Of a stretch of DNA of 64,000 bases, positions 1 to 8,340 are shown piece after piece; within the stretch, counting starts at the first letter, position 1; the number at the start of each line of letters is the position of its first letter. Below the pieces are notes generated by a model. That model was given only the letters and a program-made list of their open reading frames with translations, had not been told where the DNA came from and did not search any database. The position numbers were made by a program, and so were the translations under genes. The DNA is from Bdellovibrionales bacterium (GTDB lineage: Bacteria; Bdellovibrionota; UBA1018), in the NCBI GenBank assembly GCA_016786465.1, contig JAEUWC010000004.1, forward strand, positions 46,019 to 110,018, given 5' to 3'.

Positions 1-1714
1 TCAAGTGCGCCTTGGGGGCATCAAACTTGGTGACTTCGGTTCCATCATCACGCTGGGTCAGGCTACCGTTAATGCCCGGATCCACACGGTACGCAAAGTT
101 TCCGCCGTCATCCAAAAGGTACTTTCCATGGGCAACTTTTGCGATCGAACCCACGGCCGTTTCCGAATTCACTCGCAGGACGTGATAGTTTTTTGAATCC
201 TTCTGGCCTTCAGCACCTAGAACGCCTTCCATAGGAAGCTGGTTGACCGCATCGTAGCGAACGGTTGGAAGGTCCTTTTTGGTGTAAATCGAAGCTGAAA
301 CGTCCAGCTTTTTTAGGACAATTCCGATGACCAAGGCCGAAGTCAGCGCGCCAAACAGAATCGAAATCTGCTGCAGGCGCGGGGTTGCCCCAACCAAGTG
401 ACCGGTTTTTAAATCCTGAGCCGTAGTGCCGCCGTTTGAAGCCGCGACACAAACGATCGCTGCAATTGAAAGTGCCGCCACACGGTCAGTCAAAGAAACC
501 CAACCCATGGCAAGAAAAATCAGGCTTGTGATCAAAAGGGTCGCCACCGTCATTCCTGAAATCGGATTTGACGAAGAACCGATTTCGCCCGTGATTCTTG
601 AACTGACCGTCACAAACAAGAAACCAAAAACGATGATCAAGATCGCTCCGATCAGGCCCACATGAAGCGAAGGTTGGGCAGCAATCGCAGCAACCAAAGC
701 CACAACCCCAATGAGCACCCATTTCATCGGAATGTCTTGGCTGGTGCGCGCGATCGTTTTCTTCCCTTCACGCTTACTTTCCAAAAGACCCTGAATTCCG
801 GAAACCGCCGCGCGGTAAATGATGGGCAGGTTCTGAATCATGCTGAAAATACCAGCCGCGGCGACTGCGCCTGCGCCAATATAAAGAACGTAGTAGTTTC
901 GAATTTCGCCCGTCCCCATTTCAGAAATCAATCGGGTTGCTGGGAATAGCGGTTCTTTCAAGCCGCCCCCGAAAAGATAAATGGCAGGCGTCAAAACAAA
1001 CGCGGAAAGGACGCCCCCTGCGGCCATCATCGCGGAATTGCGATAACCAATGATGTAACCCACGCCTAAAAGTTCTGGCGAAACTTCCGACGCAAACTTT
1101 GCGCCCTTCAGAACCTTCACCGGAAAATCAATCGCTTCGCCCCAAAGTTTCGCCCCGACGTTAAAGATTTTGTACCAAAGCCCCAAGAAGAAGCCGACAA
1201 ACACGGTCTTTGCGGTCGTCCCGCCTTCTTCGCCCACCACCAAAACCTGGGCGCATGCCGTGCCTTCTGGGAAAATCAGGTTTTCCTTAGGCGATTCGAC
1301 TAGCGCTTTGCGCAAAGGAATCATCATCAAGATTCCCAAAAGTCCGCCTAGGACCGAAACCGTCATCACACGCGACAGTTCCATGTCGAATCCCAAAATC
1401 ATCAGCGCTGGCATCGTCACTGCGACACCAAAGGCGATGCTTTCACCAGCCGAACCGGCCGTCTGCACGATGTTGTTTTCCAGGATGTTGGCCTGGCGAA
1501 ACTTAAAAACCTTGGCCAGTCCCCGAAATAAAGTGATCGAAAGAACCGCTACCGGAATCGAAGCGCTGACCGTCATGCCCACGCGAAGAGCCAGGTAAAG
1601 CGAAGACGCTCCGAAGATGATTCCCAAAACCACACCCATCAAAAGCGGCATCAGCGTCAGTTCTGGAAGTTTGGCAGATTCGGCGATGTAAGGCTTGTGG
1701 GTAGCTGTGGTCAT
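1..1714 (-). CDS. OPT family oligopeptide transporter (3' end cut by window edge)
   Basis: A large polytopic inner-membrane protein; about 571 residues are visible from the ATG at 1714, and the frame is still open at base 1. The N-terminal region carries the OPT-family segment GIIFGASSLYLALRVGMTVS, and a later segment reads NGGTTAQDLKTGHLVGATPR, which is highly characteristic of the bacterial OPT subfamily (di/oligopeptide or metal-chelate uptake). Many hydrophobic helices are spread along the protein. Bacterial members are roughly 600-670 residues, so only a short C-terminal piece should be missing. It starts 19 bp after the stop of the DAACS symporter, on the same strand, so the two are probably co-transcribed as a nutrient-uptake pair. 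The substrate cannot be read from the sequence. The family call is firm. Confidence 0.9.
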   Translation of the reverse strand, partial: MTTATHKPYIAESAKLPELTLMPLLMGVVLGIIFGASSLYLALRVGMTVSASIPVAVLSITLFRGLAKVFKFRQANILENNIVQTAGSAGESIAFGVAVTMPALMILGFDMELSRVMTVSVLGGLLGILMMIPLRKALVESPKENLIFPEGTACAQVLVVGEEGGTTAKTVFVGFFLGLWYKIFNVGAKLWGEAIDFPVKVLKGAKFASEVSPELLGVGYIIGYRNSAMMAAGGVLSAFVLTPAIYLFGGGLKEPLFPATRLISEMGTGEIRNYYVLYIGAGAVAAAGIFSMIQNLPIIYRAAVSGIQGLLESKREGKKTIARTSQDIPMKWVLIGVVALVAAIAAQPSLHVGLIGAILIIVFGFLFVTVSSRITGEIGSSSNPISGMTVATLLITSLIFLAMGWVSLTDRVAALSIAAIVCVAASNGGTTAQDLKTGHLVGATPRLQQISILFGALTSALVIGIVLKKLDVSASIYTKKDLPTVRYDAVNQLPMEGVLGAEGQKDSKNYHVLRVNSETAVGSIAKVAHGKYLLDDGGNFAYRVDPGINGSLTQRDDGTEVTKFDAPKAHL

Positions 1715-1733
1715 AGGTTTTCCTTAAAAGTAC

Positions 1734-2978
1734 TTAGGGTCGAATTTTTTCCATCCGATGCAAGATGATCGAAAGTGTTAGGTCACTGGCAACGTTCACG
1801 ACGGTTCTCATTCGAGCCAAAATCCAGTCGACCGTCAATAGCAAAGGCAGCACTTCGACAGGAAGTCCGACCGTCCCAAGGACCACCGCCAGGCTGATGA
1901 AACCCGCTTCTGGGATTCCTGCAACCCCCATCGCCGCAAATAGACAAGCAATTGAAACGGAAACTTGTTGCGCAAACGAAAGATCAATCCCATACGCCTG
2001 CGCGATGAAAAGCGCGGCTAACGCTTCATAAAGCAAAATCCCATCTTGATTGATATTCGTCCCCACGCAAACGCCAAGCGCGGATGCGGACTTTGAAATT
2101 TTTAAGCGATCCAGCGCTTTAAGCGTCAGCGGCAAAGTCGCTAGACTGCTGTTTGCGCCAAGCCCATAAAGCATCGGTTCTTTGGCTTCCTGAAAGAAAT
2201 CCCGAAGCCGGATCTTTGCAAAAAAGCGAATCCAAAGCGGGTACACAATTAAAAGTGGAAGACTGAGCCCCACGACCCCAACCAAAAGGTAAGCACCTAA
2301 CCCTTTCATCGCTACAAAGCCGCTTTCAGAAATCGATTTAGCGACCACTGCAAAAACCGCAAGTGGGGTCAGTCGAATCACCCAAGCTAGAATCTGAACC
2401 GTGGTTTGCTGAAGCGCTAGAAACACCGCTTGAAGCGACTTCACCGCAGTACGGACTTCGGCGTCAGAATCTTTTCGATCGCGAACCGCCCGAAGCCCCA
2501 GGCCGAAGAAAAGCGCCAAAACCACAATCATCAAGACAGCGTTATCTAAAAATGGCTGAACGACATTGGACGGAATCAACCCAGCTAAGAACTGCGAAGG
2601 ATCCAATGCCTTTACCGGCTGAATCGCCTTCAGCGACCCGACTTCCGATTTCAAACCCTGCATTTCGTGAACGGGCAAGAATCGGCCCGGTCGAAAAACG
2701 TTAGAAAGGGTCAGTGCAAGGGCCAGCGCAATGAATCCGTTCAAAAGCGCAAAAAACACCAGGCGCACGCCCCCCTTCCAATTGACTTCGGCAGTCAAGA
2801 CGTGAACCAGAATCGTAAAGAAAAGCAGCGGTGTCGCGATCGTCTTCAAAAGAATGATCACGTACTTTCCTATTTCGCCAAGCGTCACACCCCAAGACGC
2901 GCCCATGAAGGGGCCGACCACCAGCGCAAGCAACATCGCTAGAACGATCTGAAGGCTCAAAGGAATTTTTGAAAGCAT
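1734..2978 (-). CDS. Dicarboxylate/amino acid:cation symporter (DAACS family)
   Basis: A 414-residue inner-membrane symporter of the GltP/DctA family, which uses the Na+ or H+ gradient to import dicarboxylates or acidic or neutral amino acids. The hairpin and binding-site motifs lie in the expected order: GANSSLATLP (about residues 274-283, the serine-rich re-entrant loop), TNINQDG (307-313, in place of the usual NMDG), GVAGIPEAGF (351-360) and DWILARMRTVVNVASD (384-399, the substrate-binding TM8). Length is normal. The change at the NMDG motif means glutamate or C4-dicarboxylate should not be assumed as substrate. First gene of a likely two-gene operon with the OPT transporter. Its start is only 29 bp from the divergent start of an ABC exporter. 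Confidence 0.9.
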   Translation of the reverse strand: MLSKIPLSLQIVLAMLLALVVGPFMGASWGVTLGEIGKYVIILLKTIATPLLFFTILVHVLTAEVNWKGGVRLVFFALLNGFIALALALTLSNVFRPGRFLPVHEMQGLKSEVGSLKAIQPVKALDPSQFLAGLIPSNVVQPFLDNAVLMIVVLALFFGLGLRAVRDRKDSDAEVRTAVKSLQAVFLALQQTTVQILAWVIRLTPLAVFAVVAKSISESGFVAMKGLGAYLLVGVVGLSLPLLIVYPLWIRFFAKIRLRDFFQEAKEPMLYGLGANSSLATLPLTLKALDRLKISKSASALGVCVGTNINQDGILLYEALAALFIAQAYGIDLSFAQQVSVSIACLFAAMGVAGIPEAGFISLAVVLGTVGLPVEVLPLLLTVDWILARMRTVVNVASDLTLSIILHRMEKIRP

Positions 2979-3007
2979 TCTAGGGCGTTACCAAATAAGA
3001 TCGCTGC

Positions 3008-3913
3008 ATGTCTACGCCCTCGATTCTAGAAGTTCGCAGCCTTACGAAATCTTTCAAATCCCCCGCTGGAAAAGTCGACGCCGTCCGCGGCATCAGTTTT
3101 TCCATCCAAAAAGGAACCTGCTTTGGGCTTTTGGGTCCAAACGGTGCAGGAAAGACCACGACCATCGAAATGATGGAAGGGATCCAAAAGCCTTCCGGCG
3201 GAAAGATCCTTTTTCATGGCGAAGATCTAGGCGCCGATTTCAAACAAAGATCCGGCATTCAGTTCCAAAGTACTGCGCTTCCCGATTACCTGCGCGTCGG
3301 CGAAGTCCTGAATCTTTTTGCCAGTTTTTACAAAAGTTCAGTGAATCTAGAAGACCTAGCCAAGCGTTGTCGTCTTTTGGAACTTTGGAAAAGGGATGCG
3401 CACAATCTTTCTGGCGGCCAAAGGCAGCGGCTATTATTGGCCATCGCCCTGGTGAACGATCCAGAAATCGTTTTTCTTGATGAACCGACCACGGGCCTTG
3501 ACCCCGGGGCTAGGCGCGAATTTTGGGAACTGGTCGAATCCGTGAAGGCCCAGGGCAAGACTTTGCTTCTGACCACCCATTATATGGAAGAAGCTTATGC
3601 TCTTTGCGATGAAATCGCGATCATGGATCAGGGCAAGATCATCGCCCAAGGGGAACCCAATCAACTTTTGAAGACCCATTTTGACGGCGTGACCATCGAA
3701 GTTCCATCGGACGATTTCAAAAAGGCGACGGGCAAACTTCCCTTCCCGGTTTTCGAAAGGCCCGGATCAGTTGAAATTCCGACTCGGGATGTTGAAGCCG
3801 TCATTCAGTTTTTGATGGGCGCAAAAATTTCACTGGATCGGATCATGATTCGCCCACGCACCCTAGAAGATCTATTTTTACAATTAACCCGTAAAGGCGG
3901 TAGCCCGGCATGA
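3008..3913 (+). CDS. ABC-2 type exporter, ATP-binding subunit
   Basis: A 301-residue cytoplasmic ATPase that should power the permease encoded immediately downstream. Walker A is GPNGAGKTTT (43-52), the signature LSGGQRQRL starts at 134, Walker B IVFLDEP is at 154-160 with the D-loop TTGLD following, and the H-loop histidine is near 191 (TTHYMEEA). The C-terminal ~90 residues resemble the regulatory tail of the DrrA/NodI/CcmA-type ATPases of ABC-2 exporters (drug, polysaccharide or lipid export). The next gene starts inside its stop codon (ATGA), which implies translational coupling. The cargo is not evident. Confidence 0.92.
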   Translation: MSTPSILEVRSLTKSFKSPAGKVDAVRGISFSIQKGTCFGLLGPNGAGKTTTIEMMEGIQKPSGGKILFHGEDLGADFKQRSGIQFQSTALPDYLRVGEVLNLFASFYKSSVNLEDLAKRCRLLELWKRDAHNLSGGQRQRLLLAIALVNDPEIVFLDEPTTGLDPGARREFWELVESVKAQGKTLLLTTHYMEEAYALCDEIAIMDQGKIIAQGEPNQLLKTHFDGVTIEVPSDDFKKATGKLPFPVFERPGSVEIPTRDVEAVIQFLMGAKISLDRIMIRPRTLEDLFLQLTRKGGSPA

Positions 3914-4977
3914 GCACCCAAAATCACGAAAACCCCGCATCTGGGATGGCCCGATTCAAACGCTTTTGGGCACTGGTCGACGTCCGAAACAAAGAATTTC
4001 TTCGTGACCACGCCGCCTTGGCGTGGAACTTTCTTTTTCCGTTTTTGATTGTGGGCGGATTTGGTTTCGCTTTTTCTGGAAATTCTCAGGATTTTTTCAA
4101 AGTCGCTGTCCATGGAAGCGCGACCCAAACGGGCGCTGCCGAATTTTTTGAAACCAAGTACATCCAGTTCATTCCGGACAATGACCTGGGTCCCATGCTT
4201 GAAAAACTGAAGCGCCATCAAATCGACATGGTCGTTTCGTCAGGAAAGTACTGGATCAATTCGACATCACCCAAAGGCTACCTTCTGGAAAGACTTCTGA
4301 TCGGAGCACAAAAGCCGACCGCCGGGACCACGTCCTCAGTACCCAATAGCTACGAAAAGCAGACCGTCGAAGGGCGCGAAATTCGCTACGTTGACTGGCT
4401 GATTGCCGGCATCATTGGGATGAACATGATGTTCTCGGCACTTTTCGGGGTGGGATATGTCATCGTTCGATATCGAAAAAACGGGGTTCTGAAGCGACTG
4501 AAAGCCACTCCGCTTGCGGCCTTTGATTTCCTAGCCGCCCAAATTGTTTCACGCGTTTTTTTAATCGTAGGCGTTTCAGCGATTGTCTATGGCGGTTCGC
4601 ACGCGGTTTTGCATTTCCAGATGTTGGGTTCTTATTGGGATCTTTCGGTCATTTTATTGCTGGGATCACTTTGCTTGATTTCGCTTGGGCTATTGGTCGC
4701 CGCGATGGTTTCTAGCGAAGAATTCGCAGGCGGGCTTTTGAACATGGTTTCGTGGCCGATGATGTTCTTGTCGGGCGTTTGGTTTTCGCTAGAAGGAATG
4801 AATCCTTGGATCAAAAAGGCCGCAAATATTTTCCCGCTGACCCACGTGATCGAAGCTTCGCGTAAAATCATGACCGAGGGAGCCACGCTAGGTTCCCTCG
4901 GTTTTCAGATTTGGATTTTAGCGATCTTGACGGTCGTGTTTCTGACCATCGGTTCACTGACCTTTAAGTGGGAATAA
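3910..4977 (+). CDS. ABC-2 type exporter, permease subunit
   Basis: A 355-residue inner-membrane protein and the partner of the preceding ATPase (4-bp ATGA overlap). The topology is typical of ABC-2 permeases: one hydrophobic segment near residues 36-55, an extracytoplasmic domain of about 100 residues, then five closely spaced helices in the C-terminal half. The segment MVSWPMMFLSGVWFSLE before the last periplasmic loop, followed by FPLTHVIEASRKI, matches the usual ABC-2 permease signature region. The extracytoplasmic domain suggests a drug or lipid-like substrate, but nothing names it. The gene ends 5 bp before the convergent oxidase gene. Confidence 0.9.
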   Translation: MSTQNHENPASGMARFKRFWALVDVRNKEFLRDHAALAWNFLFPFLIVGGFGFAFSGNSQDFFKVAVHGSATQTGAAEFFETKYIQFIPDNDLGPMLEKLKRHQIDMVVSSGKYWINSTSPKGYLLERLLIGAQKPTAGTTSSVPNSYEKQTVEGREIRYVDWLIAGIIGMNMMFSALFGVGYVIVRYRKNGVLKRLKATPLAAFDFLAAQIVSRVFLIVGVSAIVYGGSHAVLHFQMLGSYWDLSVILLLGSLCLISLGLLVAAMVSSEEFAGGLLNMVSWPMMFLSGVWFSLEGMNPWIKKAANIFPLTHVIEASRKIMTEGATLGSLGFQIWILAILTVVFLTIGSLTFKWE

Positions 4978-4982
4978 CCCGC

Positions 4983-6416
4983 CTAAAGAAGCTTACCTGG
5001 ATTCAAAAGGTGACTGGGGTCAAATGCCTTTTTGATTCCTTTCATCAAGGCGATTTCATGAGCGGGCCTGGAATACGGAAGCGCGTTCTTTTTCAATAGC
5101 CCAATCCCGTGTTCTGCACTGACGCTGCCTTTGAAGTCTTGGATGAACTTGAAAAGATGCTGATCGGATGACTTGCAACGCTGGACAAATTCTTCTTTAG
5201 TAAGTCCTGCAGCGGGTTTCGAGCGAATGAAAACGTGAAGGTTTCCATCACCGATATGTCCAAAAAGGAAGATTTCAAATTCAGGGTAGTCGGCCGCGTA
5301 CTTCGCCAAAAGCTTCTTCGAAAAATCCGTCAGGCTAGGGATCGGCACTGAAACATCGTGTTGATAAACCCAAGCCCCCGCATGAACCCCATGCCCTGTT
5401 CCCGCAAACACCGCTTCCGCAACCGATTCGCGAAGCGCCCAAAATTCTGACTTTTGCTTTGGGTTCTGGGCGACGACGGCATCTTCCGCTAACCCGCTTT
5501 CCAAGAATTCAACCCATTTTTCATGAACCAAAAGACCATCAGCATTCATCGCTTCACAAAGGACCACAAAGCCCTGAGCTCCCCACCCTTCCAAAGAAAA
5601 GGGTGCAGCCTGATTTAAAAACTTCGTGCTTTCCGAAAGACAAGCGGCGCTTAGGGTTTCAAAGGCCATGACCGGAAAACCCGCGACCCGGGTCGCCTGA
5701 AAAAGTTCGATCACCTGCGAAAGATCACGACAGCGAAAAAGTCCGACTTCGACGTTTTCTTCCAAAGGACAAAGCTTCAGCGTTGCTTCAGTGATGACCG
5801 CAAGCGTTCCTTCGCTTCCGACCAAAAGTTGTCGAAGGTCATAGCCGGTATTGTTTTTTTCCAAATCCCCATTCAGTTCCAAAACAGTTCCATCCATTTG
5901 GACGGCTTGAATTGAAAGCACCCAGTTTCGGGTGTTCCCATATCGGATCACCCGAACGCCGCCAGCATTGGTCGCAATATTTCCGCCGACCTGACTGCTG
6001 CCCTTGGATGCAAAGTCCACTGGCCAAGTTAGACCCTTAGGTCGGCAATGATCATGGACGGCTTCGGTCACAGCACCCGCTTGAACACGAACTGTCCGCG
6101 ACAAGACGTCTACCTTTTCCATTCGATTCATTTTTGAAAGCGACAAAACCCATTCGCCTTGTGCGGCTATGGCACCCCCTGAAAGCCCCGTGCGTCCACC
6201 GGAAGGAACCACAGGAATCTTCCTTTCAAAGCAATATTTCATAACGCGGGCAACCGCGGCAGTCGTCTTTGGAAAAACAATGACCGATGGATTGGGATCA
6301 ACCAATCCGCTCCAATCTTTTCCAAAATGCGAAAGATCGGATGGATCCAGCGAATATTCGCCTTCGGATCCCAGGATTTGTTTTAAATCTTTTTCAGCTT
6401 CCGATCCCAGACGCAT
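4983..6416 (-). CDS. FAD-linked oxidase, D-lactate dehydrogenase/GlcD type
   Basis: A 477-residue VAO-type flavoprotein oxidising a D-2-hydroxyacid. PSGGRTGLSGGA (about 72-83) and SSQVGGNIATNAGG (about 140-153) form the PCMH-type FAD-binding fold, LLVGSEGTLAVITEATLKL follows, and the C-terminal FAD-oxidase domain carries the metal or substrate histidines in FGHIGDGNLHV and the SAEHGIG motif. There are no Fe-S cysteine clusters, so it resembles bacterial single-subunit D-lactate or D-2-hydroxyglutarate dehydrogenases rather than the fused two-domain forms. Its ATG overlaps the stop of the small membrane protein upstream by one base (TAATG). The operon also holds a sodium:solute symporter, so the imported solute may feed this enzyme. 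The exact substrate is unknown. Confidence 0.85.
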   Translation of the reverse strand: MRLGSEAEKDLKQILGSEGEYSLDPSDLSHFGKDWSGLVDPNPSVIVFPKTTAAVARVMKYCFERKIPVVPSGGRTGLSGGAIAAQGEWVLSLSKMNRMEKVDVLSRTVRVQAGAVTEAVHDHCRPKGLTWPVDFASKGSSQVGGNIATNAGGVRVIRYGNTRNWVLSIQAVQMDGTVLELNGDLEKNNTGYDLRQLLVGSEGTLAVITEATLKLCPLEENVEVGLFRCRDLSQVIELFQATRVAGFPVMAFETLSAACLSESTKFLNQAAPFSLEGWGAQGFVVLCEAMNADGLLVHEKWVEFLESGLAEDAVVAQNPKQKSEFWALRESVAEAVFAGTGHGVHAGAWVYQHDVSVPIPSLTDFSKKLLAKYAADYPEFEIFLFGHIGDGNLHVFIRSKPAAGLTKEEFVQRCKSSDQHLFKFIQDFKGSVSAEHGIGLLKKNALPYSRPAHEIALMKGIKKAFDPSHLLNPGKLL

Positions 6417-6646
6417 TAGTGCTTTTCAGGATGAGAACTTAAAAGCATCAACGCCCCAAAAACGCCCATGAAGGCACCGGCAACGAAATTCAGCCGAATT
6501 CCCACAACGACGTCGTTTGGATTCAAAAGCGAAGCCGCAAGCAGCAGAATACCGATGATTGAAAAAAACAAACCAATTGCGAAACGAAGATCTGCAAACC
6601 GATCCAAAAACAAAGTCAGAAGTTTCGATTTTCCGCTCATGCCCAT
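6416..6646 (-). CDS. Small two-helix membrane protein
   Basis: A 76-residue protein with two strongly hydrophobic segments (about 20-40 and 50-69) joined by a short polar loop, ending in SHPEKH. No family is recognised. It sits between the sodium:solute symporter (6-bp gap) and the FAD-linked oxidase (1-bp overlap), so it is almost certainly translated as part of that operon. An internal ATG at residue 3 has better spacing from the purine-rich AAAGGGGA upstream and may be the true start. Position and size suggest an accessory subunit of the symporter, but that is inference only. Confidence 0.7.
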   Translation of the reverse strand: MGMSGKSKLLTLFLDRFADLRFAIGLFFSIIGILLLAASLLNPNDVVVGIRLNFVAGAFMGVFGALMLLSSHPEKH

Positions 6647-6652
6647 TCCCCT

Positions 6653-8305
6653 TTAGACAAATAAGAAATTCAAAATCGCCGTCATCAAAAGAACGACGGC
6701 CCCCAAAAACAATGGCCCCTTCAACCCGCGATCCGATTTTGTTTCAATCTTCGTTAGCGAATAGACCAAGCCCTTTAAATCCGAATCCGACTTTGGCTTT
6801 CCAAAAAAGCTGATCAGGATCGTCGATACAAAGCAAACCGTCCAAGCGTTGATGGCGATCCAAAAGGCTTGGCTCATGGAAGATCCGTATTGAACCACGA
6901 CGTGTCCCAGCCACCCGCCCTTACCTTCGGCTACTGAAAGTCCGTGGGTCAAAGTCGCCGCCAAGGTTCCTAAAAGCAATCCAAAGAAAGCGCCATTCCC
7001 AGTGGCGCGTTTCCAGAACATTCCCAGCAGGAAAGTAGCGAAAAGCGGTGCGTTCACAAAACCAAAGACCAGCTGAAGCAGGTCCATGATGTTGTTAAAC
7101 GACCTAGCCAAGTAAGCCGTTAGAATCGAAATCACGATCCCAAAGATCGTCGCCAGCCGGCCCACCTTTAGATAGTGCGAATCCGGCGCCGTCTTTTTGA
7201 TGTAGGCTTGATAAATGTCGTAAGTAAAAACGGAATTGAAGGCCGTCACGTTGCCCGCCATTCCCGACATAAAAGACGCCAAAAGCGCCGTTAAACCTAC
7301 ACCCAATAACCCGCTGGGATAATAGTGCGCCAAAAGGGATGGCAGGGTCAGATCATAGTCAACCCGCCCATCATGCTTCAAAGGAAGGTGAAATCCGGAT
7401 CCCGACTTTTCAAGCGCTAACGCAATCAACCCCGGCAGAATCACAACCAAAGGCAGGAACATTTTTGGGAAAGCCGCGATCAAAGGGGTCCGACGCGCAG
7501 CCGACATATCCTTTGCAATCATCGCGCGTTGAACGACCAAGAAGTCCGTGCACCAATAACCAAAAGAAAGCACAAATCCCAAGCCCATGATCATGCTTCC
7601 AGCCGTCACACCCATGGGGTTTTGGGAAGCGTCCCCCAAACCCTTCCAGGCATGGGTTAGATTTTCTGGAACGCTGGATACGATCCCGCTCCATCCGTGA
7701 ACGTTCTTCAAGCCCACCCAAACCAATGGGATGATTCCCATCACGATTAAGAAGAACTGAAGCACTTCATTATAGACGGCGCTGGTTAGGCCACCGAGCA
7801 CCGTGTAGATCATCACGATTCCGGCGGCGATCCAGATGGAAGTATCAAAGCTCCAACCTAAAAGGGTCTGAAGTAAAAGCGCCAGCGCGTACAAAGAAAC
7901 GCCGCTTGAAAAGACGGTCATCGCTGCAAAGCTAATCGCGTTTAGGCCGCGAGTTTTTTCGTCAAAGCGCAGGACCAGATATTCAGGCACAGACCGCGCG
8001 CGGGATCCGTAATAAAAAGGCATCATGAAAATGCCTAGGAAGACCATCGCTGGGATGGCTCCGACCCAATAAAAATGGCTGGTCATGATCCCGTACTTGG
8101 CGCCGCTTGCGGCCATGCCGATCACTTCTTGGGCGCCTAAGTTTGCGGAAATAAATGCAAGCGATGTGATCCAAAGGGGAATCGATCGACCGCTTAAAAG
8201 AAAATCAGAACTGGTTTTGACCCGCCTTTTGACCAGGAATCCGATTCCCAAAACAAAGACGAAATAAATGCAGATAATCAGGTAGTCGATCCATTGTAGT
8301 TTCAC
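6653..8305 (-). CDS. Sodium:solute symporter (SSS/SGLT-like)
   Basis: A 550-residue inner-membrane symporter with about 13-14 predicted helices. The N-terminus (DYLIICIYFVFVLGIGF, then SSDFLLSGRSIPLWITSLAF) and the segment ANLGAQEVIGMAASGAKYG are typical of the SGLT branch of the SSS family; ARSVPEYLVLRFDEKTR and IYTVLGGLTSAVYNEVLQF also match. Such proteins use the Na+ gradient to import sugars, myo-inositol, sialic acid or similar solutes. The first codon is GTG; no ATG lies upstream in a sensible position. It leads a likely operon with a small membrane protein and a D-2-hydroxyacid oxidase, so a hydroxyacid cargo is also possible. Family call firm, substrate open. Confidence 0.88.
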   Translation of the reverse strand: MKLQWIDYLIICIYFVFVLGIGFLVKRRVKTSSDFLLSGRSIPLWITSLAFISANLGAQEVIGMAASGAKYGIMTSHFYWVGAIPAMVFLGIFMMPFYYGSRARSVPEYLVLRFDEKTRGLNAISFAAMTVFSSGVSLYALALLLQTLLGWSFDTSIWIAAGIVMIYTVLGGLTSAVYNEVLQFFLIVMGIIPLVWVGLKNVHGWSGIVSSVPENLTHAWKGLGDASQNPMGVTAGSMIMGLGFVLSFGYWCTDFLVVQRAMIAKDMSAARRTPLIAAFPKMFLPLVVILPGLIALALEKSGSGFHLPLKHDGRVDYDLTLPSLLAHYYPSGLLGVGLTALLASFMSGMAGNVTAFNSVFTYDIYQAYIKKTAPDSHYLKVGRLATIFGIVISILTAYLARSFNNIMDLLQLVFGFVNAPLFATFLLGMFWKRATGNGAFFGLLLGTLAATLTHGLSVAEGKGGWLGHVVVQYGSSMSQAFWIAINAWTVCFVSTILISFFGKPKSDSDLKGLVYSLTKIETKSDRGLKGPLFLGAVVLLMTAILNFLFV

Positions 8306-8340
8306 GGTGGGACCGGGATAACCCTAGACAAACCCGCTTG

